Assembly (NCBI GenBank): GCA_037102815.1
Contig: BTPP01000009.1
Location: forward strand, 1,612,001 to 1,676,000
Direction: 5' to 3'
Length of the DNA: 64,000 bases
Source: Neurospora intermedia
Lineage: Eukaryota > Ascomycota > Sordariomycetes > Sordariales > Sordariaceae
The notes below the pieces were generated by a model. That model was not told the DNA's origin. It worked only from the letters and a program-made list of their open reading frames with translations, and did no database searches. Shown here in pieces: positions 10,244 to 21,320 of the stretch. Made by a program: the position numbers and the translations under genes. Each line of letters starts with the position of its first letter. Within the stretch, counting starts at the first letter, position 1.

Positions 10244-11712
10244 TCACAACTTACTCTTCTCATTCAACAACCCATAAACCCTCGGCCCACTTTCCAAGAG
10301 ACTCCCATCAATCTCGTCCACACTCCTCACCCCCATCACATTCATCAGAATGTCAAAATCCGCCAACAGACTCCTCAACACATGCCTCACCCCTTCCTCC
10401 CCCATGATCGCCAACCCCCAAATCCACAGTCTCCCAATAAACACAAACTTGGCTCCCAGCGCCAGCGCCTTCATCACGTCCGCCGCCCCTCTCACCCCAC
10501 TATCAAACATGACCGTAAACCCCTTCCTGTCCCCAACGGCCTTGACAATGCTCTCCAGGGCATCCAAACTGCCCACCGCCCCATCCACCTGTCTTCCCGC
10601 ATGATTACTCACCACCACGCCCTCAAACCCCAAATCTGCCGCCTTTTTGGCGTCGTTCACGCTTTGGATTCCTTTGATCAAAAACGGTTTATCTTTCCCT
10701 GCAATCTCCTGCCACTTCTCGCGCGCCCAAACGGCCTTGTCCCACGCCCACGCCCGGCCATGCCAGATGGTATCGATCCACAAACTCGCGGCCCTCACGG
10801 CATCTTTCTGGGGATCTACCCCGGCCTCGGCCATTCTCTTTTGAAAGACGGGATCCGTGAACCCCAGTTCTCCGCCGATGCCGCGGTAGAAAGCATAGTT
10901 GCTAGTTGCGACATCATCGTGTCGCCAGCCTAGCTGCGACGTGTCCGTGGTCAGGATACACGCTTGGAAGCCGGACGCGTGCGCCCGCTTGAGCAAGCTC
11001 ACGGTCAACTCGTCGTCGTGAGGCATGTAAAGCTGGAAAAACCGGGGTGCTTCGGGGACTTTTTTCGAGTTTTGGTTCCCACCTTCTTCCCCGTCGACAT
11101 CCACATCTAGATTCTCATTGGCCTTGAACCGATTAGCTCTCCCCTCTTCGTTCGCCTTCCCGACGTCCTCAATGGGAAAACTCCCCGCCGTACTCAAACT
11201 ATACACCAGCCCCAGCTCACCGGCCGCCTTGGCGACCGCCAGCTCTCCCTGGTCGTGGTAGATCTTGTTGATTCCCACGGGCGCGATGCCAAAGGGGGCT
11301 GAGACCTCCCATTTCCCGTCAAACAGAGAGGTGCGCGTGGACCGCTCGTTGGTGTCGATGAGTTGTCTCGGCACGAGCTTGTGCCGGAAGAAGGCTTGTC
11401 GGTTCGCGAGGTGGGTGTGGGAGAGTCCGGCGTTGGAGGAGGCGTAGAGCCAGCCGTTTTGCGAGAGTTTGCGGGAGGCGAGGCGTTCGAGGACGTCTGG
11501 GTCTGTTTAGATTCGAAAAAGGTTAGTTACCGGCCGGCCATCGAGGTTGGTTGATAAGAGAGGTAGGTGAATAATTAAGAAAAGAAAGGAAAAGACGTAC
11601 GGGTGTTAAAAGGCGGCAGTTCCCGGTCGTTGTATCTCCAAAACATATTCCGCTGGTAGAGGCCCCATTGGGGAGTATCGCGGTTCTTGATATGGGGGGA
11701 TTTGGCGTCCAT
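10244..11712 (-). CDS. FMN-dependent alpha-hydroxyacid dehydrogenase/oxidase family protein
   Basis: Exon 1 is 11601-11712 (ATG at 11712, MDAKSPHIKN) and exon 2 is 10244-11502. A 98-nt intron (11503-11600) has donor GTACGT and acceptor AAACAG; the phase fits and gives 456 residues. The TIM-barrel signatures of the glycolate oxidase/lactate oxidase family are present. They include APFGIAPVG near the start of the barrel, FQLYMPHDDE, the catalytic-His loop VVSNHAGRQVDGAVGSLDAL, and the FMN-phosphate segment FDSGVRGAADVMKALALGA followed by IGRLWIWGLA. No N-terminal cytochrome b5 domain is seen, so it is not a flavocytochrome b2. It resembles the lactate 2-monooxygenase-like fungal branch. Substrate (lactate, glycolate or another 2-hydroxyacid) cannot be decided. 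No peroxisomal SKL tripeptide is present; the C-terminus is KSKL. Confidence 0.88.
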
Positions 11713-12587
11713 CTTGCTTGACTTTGCGACTTTGCAATTGAGGGATGAGTGGTAATAACCCAGCCACAGTGAGTAGGTAAAGGTGATGTTTATTGGCAAG
11801 TAAGAGAGAATGCTAAGACGTTGAAGATGTAAGTTTGGAATCTTGGCTCGAGCCAAACAAAAAATTGTCGTGGCTTTAAACGAGTACTGCAGGAGGTAAA
11901 GACATGTTTTGTACATACCGCACATCTGTCCAACATTTGACATAACCGACCGGGCCGTAGCCGCCGCAGACAGCAAATGTAGATCCATTCATTGATCGGC
12001 TGCACGAAAGTCGTGACGTCAAGAAGCCGTCATGTACCTGATTATCGTCTGAACAGCGCATTGCGACTTGCATACCTACTGTCATCTGGTGGAACTCGTG
12101 GAACTCGTGGGTTTGGTTTGTGCGCCAAAGGGAAAACATCATTCGTGGCTGTCGATTGTCGGAGCCGATTCGGATAATGTGGTCGATGTGGTCGGCCCGA
12201 AGACAGTCGACGGAAGAATCATTGATGTCGACGACTTTCGTGTCGATTACTTCCATGCAGAATATCCGCGATTTTTACCACCCGCGAAACATGAAGGAGA
12301 TGTGAAGCATACATCAGTGACCACGCAATATTCGCATGGAAGAGAAGCAAATTAGACTAAAATACCCATCTAAATGGCTGCAGCTAAGGTATCAAAGACA
12401 TCCACAACCACCGGTCGGAAGACCGCTACACTCTGCCATTACAATGCCATTGATATTCTTCCAAGTCCGTCAAACATCAAGTGTCATAAGCGCATAAATT
12501 CAATAACAAAAATTCCCTCCTGGTATCCGAAAAACTAACACAAAAAGCCGCCATAAAGCTTAAATCCAATTATCCTGATCCTCTTTA
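11713..12587. other. Intergenic, upstream of FMN dehydrogenase gene
   Basis: This 875-bp stretch contains the promoter of the dehydrogenase gene and the 3' UTR of the next minus-strand gene. I see a short tandem of GGAACTCGT near 12091-12108 but no gene. Confidence 0.45.
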
Positions 12588-15500
12588 TTACTGACGACCA
12601 CTCTCACCCTTCTTCAAGACTGTATCCAAAACATCACTGACATCGTTATCCTTTCCACAATGCTGGCACTTGTGAAACACCGGCTTGTGAGTGCGCTGTT
12701 CCTTATCAGAAGAGCCCTCACTCACGCCCTTCTGAGCTGATCGAGCAGCCCAAGCCCCACTGGCCGCCGCCAGCGCAAGGTTTTTGTCGGAGCGCGGAGC
12801 CGTGGTCTTAGAAGACTCAGCGAGCTTCTCAGCACCCGAATGTCCCGGGGCGGAAGCGGTATAAGCAGCCGGCATCTCTTCCGGGCTCATATGCTTTGCC
12901 CCAGCAGGCTGAGCAGCAGCAGACCCATAAGTATGGCCAGTAGACTCGGGGATGCTATTGATCTTCTCCGCCCCAGAATGTCCAGGCGCAGAAGCAGTGT
13001 AGGCATCCGGCATCACCATAGGACTCATGTGCTTGGCACGCATGGGCTCCGTAGCCGCAGGGGCGACAGCGGGACCGGATCCGGCACCGGAGTTGCGCCC
13101 GGGGACCGAGGTAGTGTAGGCGTCAGGCATTACTTCGGGGGACATGAATTGCTGGGGAGGCTCGGCGGAGAGAACGGGCTTGTATTGGTCTTGGGTGCGC
13201 CTGGCGGTGGTGTGGTGCATGGGTGCGGCGGCTGCGGTATCCTGGTTCTTATGGTGCTCAACTGGGGGAAGGTTGTGCTGGTTGGCACCAGACTTGGAAG
13301 TCGAAGTGTTCATGGCGCTCTGTTCGTGCACCTCATCCTTAACATCCTTCATGGCCTTGTCACGGTTTTCGTGCATGGCGGCAACGCTGACACCGGTGGC
13401 AGTGCCGGAGGCGAGGGTCCGGTACATGCCGTCCTTGTCCTGGTGGTCGGCGTGGATGACGGGCTCAGACGAGCGAGAGCTATGGCGGGAATGGCGGGGA
13501 GAAATCTTGACGCCTGAGGGGGTGCCAGATGCAAGGACATTGTAAAGACCTTCCTCAGAATCATTTCCGCCGGCGGTGGGAGCGTTACGCTTGACGCCCT
13601 CGGAGGCACGGCGAGCGGAGGGCTGGGAAGTGGCACCGGTCATGACGCCGGAGGGAGTGCCACTAGCAAGATGCTTGTAGCTGTCTGACTTCTGGGTAGT
13701 GCGAGGCTGATCCTCGGAACGGGCACGGCCTACATTTGCAGTGTCCATCGAGACGCCCGAAGGAGTTCCCGTGCTGAGGTGGTTGTAGTTGCCAGGCTCA
13801 TTGGTAGTCTTCGCATGCTTGCCATCATGACCATGGGTGGACATGGGCTGAACACCAGAGGGGGTTCCAGACATCAAGACGTTGTAGCCGGGTTCCTGGG
13901 CGGTGTTCCTGGCAAGAGTCTCATTGGGCTTCACACCGGAAGGGTTAGTGCTAGAATCAGCAGGAGGCTGTCTCGGGTTTTCAGTGTGATACAAGCCGCC
14001 CGAAGTTACAGCACCGGTACCAGCAGCAGCGGGGGCACCTACACCACTGGCGGCGTGGGCGACGTTTTGCTCAGGATGAATGGTCTCCTTGTCATCGTGG
14101 GCAGAAGCATACTTGGCCGCACCAATGCCACCAGCGACTCCAGCAAGAGTGGCGCCAGCCATGCCAGCGTGGGCTGTGTTGCTGTGGTGGTGAATGTTGT
14201 GATCCGCGGCGACGGGGATCTTGCTAGCAGGGGCATGTTCGCGCTGAGCCTGGGAAAGGCCGTGGGAAGGGGTGCCAGTAGATGCAGCGCCCACTGCAGG
14301 AACATGGGGGATCGCGCTCTGAGCGTCACTGGGGTTCCGACGGTGGGAAACAGCCCCAGGAGCAGCAGCCTCGGAAGCCCTGCGCTTCATGTTCTGGTCC
14401 AGTTCGGTGGGCTGGTTGGCGGCGTCCTTGTCGTCCTTGTTGTGGTGGTGGGCAAGACCGTAGCCAGCAGCAGCTCCGGTGCCGGCCAAAGCAGCATCCT
14501 TCTTCAACTTACTGTGGCTTTTATCCTTGGGAGACTTGGGGGGCTCAGTGGCGGTGGTGTTCTCTTCCTTGTCGTCCTTGTGGCGGTGGAAGATACCGAG
14601 AAGACCACGGTGCTTCTTCTCGCCCTTGGAGGAGCCCTCACTGCTATTGCTTCCAGCAGGCGATGGCTGCTTCGCGAGTCTGTTCTCAGCGGCAGGCTGT
14701 TGGACGTTTACGCCATGGGCAGTGTGACGGGTCGCGGGCTTTTGCAAGTTCTCCGGGGTGGTGCCCCAAACATTAAGGGTATCTTCTCCAAGGGGTTTCT
14801 CCTCCTCCTTGTGTTTCACTTTCTCCAACGTGGTGCCAGAGATGGGGATGACGCCGGCCTCGTTGAGTTCCTGGCTTTTTCTTCTGTGACTGACAGCGGC
14901 AGAATGACGAGGATAGTTGCGAGCAGGATGGTCCAGATTCTCGGGGACGGTATCCCATTCCTTAGCAAGGGTGTCCTCTCCTAGGTTCTTCTGCGTGTTC
15001 CTGTCCTTGATCTCGCGGAGCTCAGCGTCCTGGTGCTTCTTGGCCAGATGGGAGGCGGCGGCACCCGCACCAAGACCAGCAGCGCCCGCAACAAACGCAT
15101 CCTTGTGGCCCGAATGGTGCTGGTTGGGAGTCGAGCCAGCATCGTCCTTGGCCATAGCGACGTCAGCAGTGGTCGCGTGCTTGGCAGTCAGGGGAAAAGC
15201 GCGTTGGGCCTTGACGTCGCTGTTCTGGGCGTTGGAGCCAGCAGATGTAGTAGGCACCTGAGAGGAATTGTCAGAAGCCCACGCCTTGTCCTCGGGGACG
15301 GCAGCCAATGGCGCATCAAAGACAGCCTCGGTGCTGTTGATGGTAGGTGCGCCGGCATGACCAGTCTCAGGAATGTTCAACTTGAGGTTATCATTATTGT
15401 GCTTGCTGTCCTCCAGGTGACGCTTGCTCTCCTCGTCGCTGCTTCCATGCCCCGCGACAGTGTTGTAAACGCCACCACTTGGAACGTCAGTGCCCAGGCC

Positions 15501-16298
15501 TGTAACATGTAACCTGTTGTCAGAGTCTTCTGCTGACCTATGAGGTAGGTGATGGTGCTCATCATGATCATCCCGAGCACTGCCATGACCGGTGACCGTG
15601 TTGTAAATACCGCCTTGGGAGGCCTTGGGAAGATCTCCCCAGTAAGGCGTAGTACCGCTGGTGTGGCTAGTGTGCGAGGTGGTGTCGTCGTTGCTGGACT
15701 TGTCGCGGATGTTGGAAGGCTGCTCGTCGGCGGCGCCTTGGCTGCTGGAGGTAGCCACGTTCGCGCGGCGCGCCTCAGGATGGGAGTCAACCTCGGGATG
15801 GGAGTCGACTTCATAGACACCCTGTTTGTGAGCTTGAGGAGCGTCCACTTCGCGGAAGCCCTCTCCCTTGGCGACGGTCGCCCCAGGCTTGGAAAATGTA
15901 TATTCTTGCTGGCCTCCAAAGGCGGCCTCTCCGTCGGTGTTCTCGAAGGGGAGGGTGCGCTGCGGGGCTTGGGAGAAACGCGGGGGCTGGGAGCCGAATA
16001 TGGTCGGACCACTGTCACGGTTGTAGAAGCCGCCACCGACGGCTTCGCCTGAATAGTCACGGTTGAAGTGTCTCTGGCTGATGTCAGACTCGTTTCCGAT
16101 GGGTTCGGACTCGATGTTGCCGAGGCGGGCGTCGGAAAAGTTATGGGAGCGGGGGTCGGTGGACTTGTGAAGCTTGTTTCGTTGGTCGTGGCTTTGGATG
16201 TAGCTCTGGTTCTGCGGCGCCAGGCCCTGCTCGCTGGGGGTGGCCGGGTTAGAGTCGGGGTAGGTGCCCGGAAGATGGTCACGGTGTGTGGTAGCCAT
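12588..16298 (-). CDS. Large low-complexity protein with repeated modules, function unknown
   Basis: One exon encodes 1,236 residues starting at ATG 16298 (MATTHRDHLP). I recognise no catalytic domain. The chain is hydrophilic and His/Ser/Gly/Ala-rich, and is built from diverged internal repeats. GG(I/V)YNTV(T/A)GHGS occurs twice (about 229-286) and LGEDTL...W.T.PENL twice (about 439-520). A SGTPSGV-type module occurs five times (about 805-970), the last copy degenerating to SGTATGV. A MSP.VMP.AYT..(V/A)PG module occurs three times (about 1052-1152). Three Gly/Ala-rich weakly hydrophobic stretches lie at about 402-418, 603-616 and 711-732. The C-terminus ends with a CxxC pair (HKCQHCGK, about 1210-1215), possibly half of a metal site. 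Such proteins are found in Sordariomycetes as hypotheticals; I infer a disordered, possibly stress- or cell-surface-linked protein without firm support. Confidence 0.85.
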   Translation of the reverse strand: MATTHRDHLPGTYPDSNPATPSEQGLAPQNQSYIQSHDQRNKLHKSTDPRSHNFSDARLGNIESEPIGNESDISQRHFNRDYSGEAVGGGFYNRDSGPTIFGSQPPRFSQAPQRTLPFENTDGEAAFGGQQEYTFSKPGATVAKGEGFREVDAPQAHKQGVYEVDSHPEVDSHPEARRANVATSSSQGAADEQPSNIRDKSSNDDTTSHTSHTSGTTPYWGDLPKASQGGIYNTVTGHGSARDDHDEHHHLPHRSAEDSDNRLHVTGLGTDVPSGGVYNTVAGHGSSDEESKRHLEDSKHNNDNLKLNIPETGHAGAPTINSTEAVFDAPLAAVPEDKAWASDNSSQVPTTSAGSNAQNSDVKAQRAFPLTAKHATTADVAMAKDDAGSTPNQHHSGHKDAFVAGAAGLGAGAAASHLAKKHQDAELREIKDRNTQKNLGEDTLAKEWDTVPENLDHPARNYPRHSAAVSHRRKSQELNEAGVIPISGTTLEKVKHKEEEKPLGEDTLNVWGTTPENLQKPATRHTAHGVNVQQPAAENRLAKQPSPAGSNSSEGSSKGEKKHRGLLGIFHRHKDDKEENTTATEPPKSPKDKSHSKLKKDAALAGTGAAAGYGLAHHHNKDDKDAANQPTELDQNMKRRASEAAAPGAVSHRRNPSDAQSAIPHVPAVGAASTGTPSHGLSQAQREHAPASKIPVAADHNIHHHSNTAHAGMAGATLAGVAGGIGAAKYASAHDDKETIHPEQNVAHAASGVGAPAAAGTGAVTSGGLYHTENPRQPPADSSTNPSGVKPNETLARNTAQEPGYNVLMSGTPSGVQPMSTHGHDGKHAKTTNEPGNYNHLSTGTPSGVSMDTANVGRARSEDQPRTTQKSDSYKHLASGTPSGVMTGATSQPSARRASEGVKRNAPTAGGNDSEEGLYNVLASGTPSGVKISPRHSRHSSRSSEPVIHADHQDKDGMYRTLASGTATGVSVAAMHENRDKAMKDVKDEVHEQSAMNTSTSKSGANQHNLPPVEHHKNQDTAAAAPMHHTTARRTQDQYKPVLSAEPPQQFMSPEVMPDAYTTSVPGRNSGAGSGPAVAPAATEPMRAKHMSPMVMPDAYTASAPGHSGAEKINSIPESTGHTYGSAAAQPAGAKHMSPEEMPAAYTASAPGHSGAEKLAESSKTTAPRSDKNLALAAASGAWAARSAQKGVSEGSSDKEQRTHKPVFHKCQHCGKDNDVSDVLDTVLKKGESGRQ

Positions 16299-18270
16299 CT
16301 TGTGTTTGTATTATCCAGGAGTCGTAGGTAGATAGCGTAGTAATAGTGTGATGTATTAGTTTGATAATGGGAGATGTGGTATGGGTAGAGGTACTAAGCA
16401 GATGAAACAAGACAAAACACCAGCCAATTGATATCCCTGTGCTAACGATCTAAGCACAAGCAGGCTCACAGAACGTTTGAGGGGGATGGATATAGAAAAA
16501 GAAAGGAATAAAATCGTGATTGGCGTCAAGATGTGCGGTATATGGGGGATGGGGATGGGGATGGGATGACAGACGGGAAGTGATCAATTAAAGAGGAGGG
16601 AAACCAAGAAGATGTCTGATATCAGAAACAGTCCTCCCCCAGGGCAATAAGTAGGTACCGACGCTACCATGGATGCCAATGGGTGCAAAGCGGTCCTGAC
16701 GTGCAGCAGCGTCATACTTTCCGGCATGCTTCCACATCCATCCCTTCGTTTCAAGGAACATAAAAGGAGTCCTCACAAGTGAGCATCTGGAATTCCCAAA
16801 TTCCCATGAGCCGATCCGTCCGCTTCATGGTAAGGCTATGACCTCAGTGGACCCCAGCTTTTCCCAAATCGAGGGCTCAGCTGGCTGATGAGGTCACTGG
16901 ATCCAGCTGCTTGTTGACATCATCGCCGAGATGTCCGTGCAAACGGAAAGGTTGAGACCATTTCCCAATTGGGATCAGTTGGCGGTCTTGGGCCAACCAG
17001 ATGCGCCAGAATTCGTGAGCAAAGCGGGAGATCAACCGATTATCCAGTTTCAATAACGTGTGGAAATGAGGGGGCATTGGAAACTGTGTGCTTTGTTTGT
17101 TGTTGTCGAAGAGTGAAGAGGCGTTTGATTTGTTGAAAGAAGAAAAGATGTGGACCGGTTTGGCTGGAGGAGAAGGAGAATTAATTGCGTCAGTGGTGCC
17201 GAATCACTTTGCTGTGATTGGTTCAAATGGCCGACTTACACGGTACTCAGCTTGCGCGGTTACAAACTGAACTGTGCGCACAAACGGGTCCTCAGAGCTC
17301 TCCAGTTGCTGGTGGCAGTAAGAGGACAGACAGAGCTTAACATGGCAACTTGAGCGGCAGGTGCATCCTCCCAAGTTTTACTCAATTCCATGGTCTCTTA
17401 CTTTGGGGAGAGACCCCAGAGCACTTTGCCGACTTTTTCAATTAGGTTGAGACCTTTCTCTCAAATTAAAAACCACATTTTTGATCTGTCAAATCTTAGT
17501 GTCCCGTTAATCAATTGTACATTTGTTAGCATCTGTTAAGCCGTGTTCTGTCGGCATTCGACGGAATGACCGTACAATTCAGCTGTGTCCACATAACACG
17601 GCCCCAAACAATGCACCCCGTGAAGCCAGGCACATCGGCAGAGCCGGCTAGTATGACACTATTCCAGCAGTGCCTTACCTTGACAACCATAAAAAGGGTT
17701 TGGAAAATGTTGATCTCTACCAAGGGAAACTTCAACTCCAACTTCATGAGGGGAAAACCCAATCATTCATCCGTCACTTCAACATCACACAAAGATGAAA
17801 GGGAAAGAAGACGCGGCGATCGGCAGCGCGGCATTTAGTGTAGATATGGCAGTCACGGCTCTCAATCACCTCCACGCATGTCCAAAGTCTCGAGCGCAAT
17901 CATGTTGTGAGTGATCAACTTTCTCATTTCAGAGGTTGTTGTCTTGTAAACATTAGGTAAGAAATATATCCCAAGGAGAGGAGCAATCCTTTTTCCCAAT
18001 TCCCTCCCCGTTTTGTATCCCAAGTATAAACCCGCTTGGAACTGAATGCTCATGCTGCTCATGCTGCTCATGCAAAGCGTAAATGCTAACAAATATGACA
18101 GGAAACAAGAAAAATAAAAAATATAAAAAAGAGCAAGATATGCATCCCATCCCCACCACTTTTGCAGTGTGATGGTTCGTTCCTTCAACCATGCAACATC
18201 GGGGTATCGTCCATCCATTCATCCATCTTTCTTTCTTCTGGTTTTATGTTTTTGTTTTTGTTTTTTTTCT
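16299..18270. other. 2-kb intergenic region
   Basis: This lies between the 5' end of the modular-protein gene and the 3' end of the sugar transporter. It holds a four-run G tract at 16544-16565 in the promoter-proximal part and a 9-bp tandem (CATGCTGCT) near 18048-18070. The open frames (for example 17566-17838 plus) have no domain support. Confidence 0.45.
16544..16565 (+). promoter_or_regulatory. G-quadruplex-type motif upstream of the modular protein gene
   Basis: Four G-runs of 5, 4, 4 and 3 bases are separated by AT dinucleotides, a perfect G3+N1-7 pattern. It sits about 250 bases upstream of the ATG at 16298, on the non-template side. A regulatory role is inference only. Confidence 0.4.
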
Positions 18271-19974
18271 TTACTCGCTATCGCTGCGGTTCTCAGCGTG
18301 GCCAGCAACAGTCTTCTCGGTCATGCCCATCTCAGCAGCATAAGTGGTGTGAGGCTTCCACTTGGTCGAAGTGCGGGGGGTAGACTCGGAAAGCATTTGG
18401 TCGACCTGCTCGAGGGTGAGGCCCTTGGTCTCGGGCACAAGCAGGTAGGCGTAGATGAAGCAGCAGGTGCAGAGGCCACCCCAGATGTAGAACACCTTGG
18501 GGCCCAGGTTGCCCTTATCCTCATCGACCATATAGGGGGTGATGACGGCGATGATGCAGTTCCCTAAACAAGAGGAAAAAAGGTTAGTCAAACTATTTTG
18601 AGAGAGAGACTTTCAAAAGGTGGCAGGACATGAGAATGTAAACTTACAGAGCCAGTTGGAGGCGGTGGAAAGGGCAACACCCTTGGCACGAATGGGAAGA
18701 GGGAAAACCTCGCCGATGACGACCCAGGAAGCAGGACCCCAGGTGGTAGCAAAGAAGAAGATGTAGATGCAGATGAAGGCGAGCATGGCCTTGATGGCCA
18801 TGGTATCATCCGGCCTGCAGGTACCAACGATGGCGACGATGAACTCGCAAATCAGCATGCCGAGAGCGCCCCAGATGAGGAGGGTACGACGGCCGAGCTT
18901 CTCCATGGTGTAGAAGGAGATGGGGGTGGAGCAGACGTTGACAAGAGTGGTAACCAGAGACATCAGGAAGGGGTTATCAATGGTGCCAAGCTGCTGGAAG
19001 AAGGTGGTGCCAAAGTAAAAGATAAAGTTGATTCCCGTCCACTGCTGCATCATCTGCATCGAAGTGCCGAGAATGGTGCGGCGGAGGTAGGAACCGCCCT
19101 GCCAGATGGAGCCGCGGAAGCAGTTGGCCCACTGCTGGAAGTAGTTGCCGTAGGGGACGACGGTCATTTCAAATTCGTGGTTGGCAACGATCTCGGCAAG
19201 TTCATCCCTGACGTAGTCGGAATCGAGCGGCTGGTCGCGCAGGCGGGAGAGCACGCCGGCGGCCTTGTCGAGCTTGCCCTTCTTGACGAAGAAGCGAGGG
19301 GATTCAGGGAGGAAGAAGATACCGGTAGCAAGAATGAGGGCCCAGGCCATCTGGAGACCAATCGGGATTCTGTAAGAGCCGCTGTCGGTGCGGTTCTGGG
19401 TGCCGTAGTCCACGCACGAGGCCAGGAGCAGACCCAGGCAGATGCAGAACTGGTAGCCCGACACCATAGCACCGCGGACCTTGCGGGGCGCGATCTCAGA
19501 CATGTACAGGATGATAATGGCCGAGACGAAACCGACACCGAAACCAGCGACGAGACGGCCGGCAACGATGAGACCCAAGCTCTGGGAGGCAGTCTGGAGA
19601 ACAACACCGACGATGAAGACGAGGCAGCCAAAGATGATGGTAGGACGACGACCAACCCAGTCAGCGAGATCACCGCCCATGAGGGCGCCAAAGAAGGTAC
19701 CGGCAGAGAGAATGGAGGTGATGAGCGACTTTTCCTTGGAAGGCAGGAAGGTGGCGCCGGGTCCGTTGATGGTTTCGATAAAGTACTTCATGCCCATGAC
19801 ACCAGAGATGTAACCTGAATCGTAGCCAAAGAAGATACCGCCGAAAGCGGCAAAGACGCACATCATGTACGCCTTGAGGGTTACGGGAGCCTCAACGCGG
19901 GTGACATCGCCCTGTGGCCGGGCCACGGTGACGGCCTCCTTCTCAATGTCGGAGGCGGAGTGATCGTGCTCCAT
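18271..19974 (-). CDS. MFS hexose/monosaccharide transporter (two exons)
   Basis: Exon 1 is 18648-19974 and exon 2 is 18271-18563. An 84-nt intron (18564-18647) has donor GTAAGT and acceptor TTTAG; splicing restores SNWLWNCIIAVITPYMV and gives 539 residues. I start at ATG 19974 (MEHDHSASDI). A longer open frame adds 36 residues but interrupts the cytosolic N-terminus typical of the family. The sugar-porter signatures are complete: GGIFFGYDSG in TM1, DWVGRR between TM2 and TM3, GRLVAGFGVGF, PESPRFF after TM6, QQWTGINFIFYFG in TM7 and VPETKGLTLEQVD after TM12. It should be a plasma-membrane proton-coupled sugar importer. I recall a transporter of this kind studied for xylose/glucose uptake at this position in N. 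crassa, but specificity is not readable from sequence. An upstream cluster of CRE-1-type sites suggests glucose repression. Confidence 0.93.
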
Positions 19975-21296
19975 CTTGCTTGTTGTCGAGATGTGTCGTC
20001 TTGGTAGTGTTTTTGTCGAGTGTTTCTTTTGTTGACTTTGTCTTGGGAAAGGGTTTTCGGTAAGACGGAAGAAGAAATGCAAAGAGATTGCAATGTCGAG
20101 TCAGGAGGATGGAGATGATGATGCAGCTAATGAATGACAGAAAAGCTTCTTTCGAGACGACGAAGCTTTGTCTTTATGTACTGCATGCTTCCTGTCCTGT
20201 CAGTGTCCACTCTTCCCTCTCTTCCCTTCGCCCCCAGATCTACCGAGAATTCGTTGATGGATCCGGGGTCACCGACAATTTCCTGTTCGTCTTTCGGCAT
20301 CGCGAACGACTCCAAACTGTCACGAGACCAAGAAACTGGACCAGATGCTTACGGACCATCCCCGCCCAAGTCCGGCCCTGGCGGCTCTGTGGAAGCATGG
20401 ATGCCCGGGGAGGCGAAGTCAGCACTTGGGCAGGAAGATGCAGAGCTAGCCCGAGACGGCCTGGAACCTCTCATCCAAACCCGTGTAGGATCATCCTGGG
20501 CGAGCCCCCGGGGAGACAAAGGCCGGGGAAATTGGAATTCATGGGGATGCAGTGGGAGGGACCGCCAGCCGCCTTGGAGGAGGAGAGTGTCTGACTCGCT
20601 GAGGGCTGCTGAATGTGGCTTGCGAGTGTGGAGTAAGCCACCGGAGAGCCTCATGGCAATGGAGCCCCCCAGGCCCATCCCCAGAGAATCTAGACTCTGG
20701 CTGGGGAAGACCCAGTCGGATGGGAAAGCATGGGGTCGTGATGGGGTCGTTGCGAACCCGCTGAAAAGTCAACAGAAGCGCATCCGGGTTAGGGTTCCAT
20801 GCGGGATAGCTCAGGGGGCGATGGGTCCGCGATGGCTTCAAGGCCCAGAAGAGACCAAACGCCCGAGGAGAATCCACCGGAAAGTGTCAGGTAACGTAAG
20901 GAGGACCAATTGGGTAAAATGAAAGCTATTTAGGCTAAATTCAAGAAAAAGTACCAACAGATGGGCTTTTCAAAACTCGGTCCTTTTGTGGCGCCGTGTG
21001 GCTCCGGTGTGGATGTGCGGTGGATGTGCGGTGGACGAACTTGTGGAGTTCCCGGCTGATGGGTTCTTCTACAAAACACCAACCAGCTCGCAGTATCCGC
21101 GAGACGGTCAAGCATCAATGACTCGCCTCCCCTTCAGAACGCTCCAGGTTCCTGGTCGACGAAAAACTTAGAAAAACCGGTGACCTTCTGGCAGCTCGAC
21201 GATGATCTGGAAGCCGCCGAAGGAAGCTGACAATTCGTGCACCACCGAACCGCCAACTACTCCACACCAGAGTGTGTGTGAACGGGAACTTTCCTA
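19975..21296. other. Transporter promoter and spacer up to the transposon
   Basis: This 1.3-kb GC-balanced stretch ends at the inverted repeat of the nested transposon. A 262-codon plus-strand frame (20134-20922) shows no domain and lies in the promoter; I do not call it a gene. The notable content is the cluster of SYGGRG sites annotated separately. Confidence 0.5.
20405..20706. promoter_or_regulatory. Cluster of CreA/CRE-1-type sites upstream of the hexose transporter
   Basis: Eight matches to SYGGRG, the published consensus for the carbon catabolite repressor CreA/CRE-1, lie within 300 bases. They are CCGGGG at 20405, 20508 and 20523 plus 20506 on the other strand, CCGGAG at 20641, CTGGGG at 20701, and its reverse at 20667 and 20679. 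Chance expectation for both strands is roughly one to two. They sit about 430-730 bases upstream of the start codon. Binding is inferred. Confidence 0.5.
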
Positions 21297-21320
21297 CAGG
21301 AATTTGCCCTGATAATGCAT
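21297..21320 (+). repeat. Left terminal inverted repeat of the pogo-type transposon
   Basis: All 24 bases are identical to the reverse complement of 41587-41610, and TA (21295-21296) precedes it. Confidence 0.9.

Noticed and set aside
9707-10933. 408-codon plus-strand frame
   Set aside because: It lies mostly antisense to the FMN dehydrogenase exon, whose motifs are unmistakable, and its own translation is low-complexity with no domain.
13779-14984. 401-codon plus-strand frame inside the modular protein gene
   Set aside because: Antisense shadow created by the biased codon use of the repetitive 1,236-residue protein.
20134-20922. 262-codon plus-strand frame upstream of the hexose transporter
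   Set aside because: No domain, and it overlaps the CRE-1 site cluster; overlapping frames of similar length occur on both strands.
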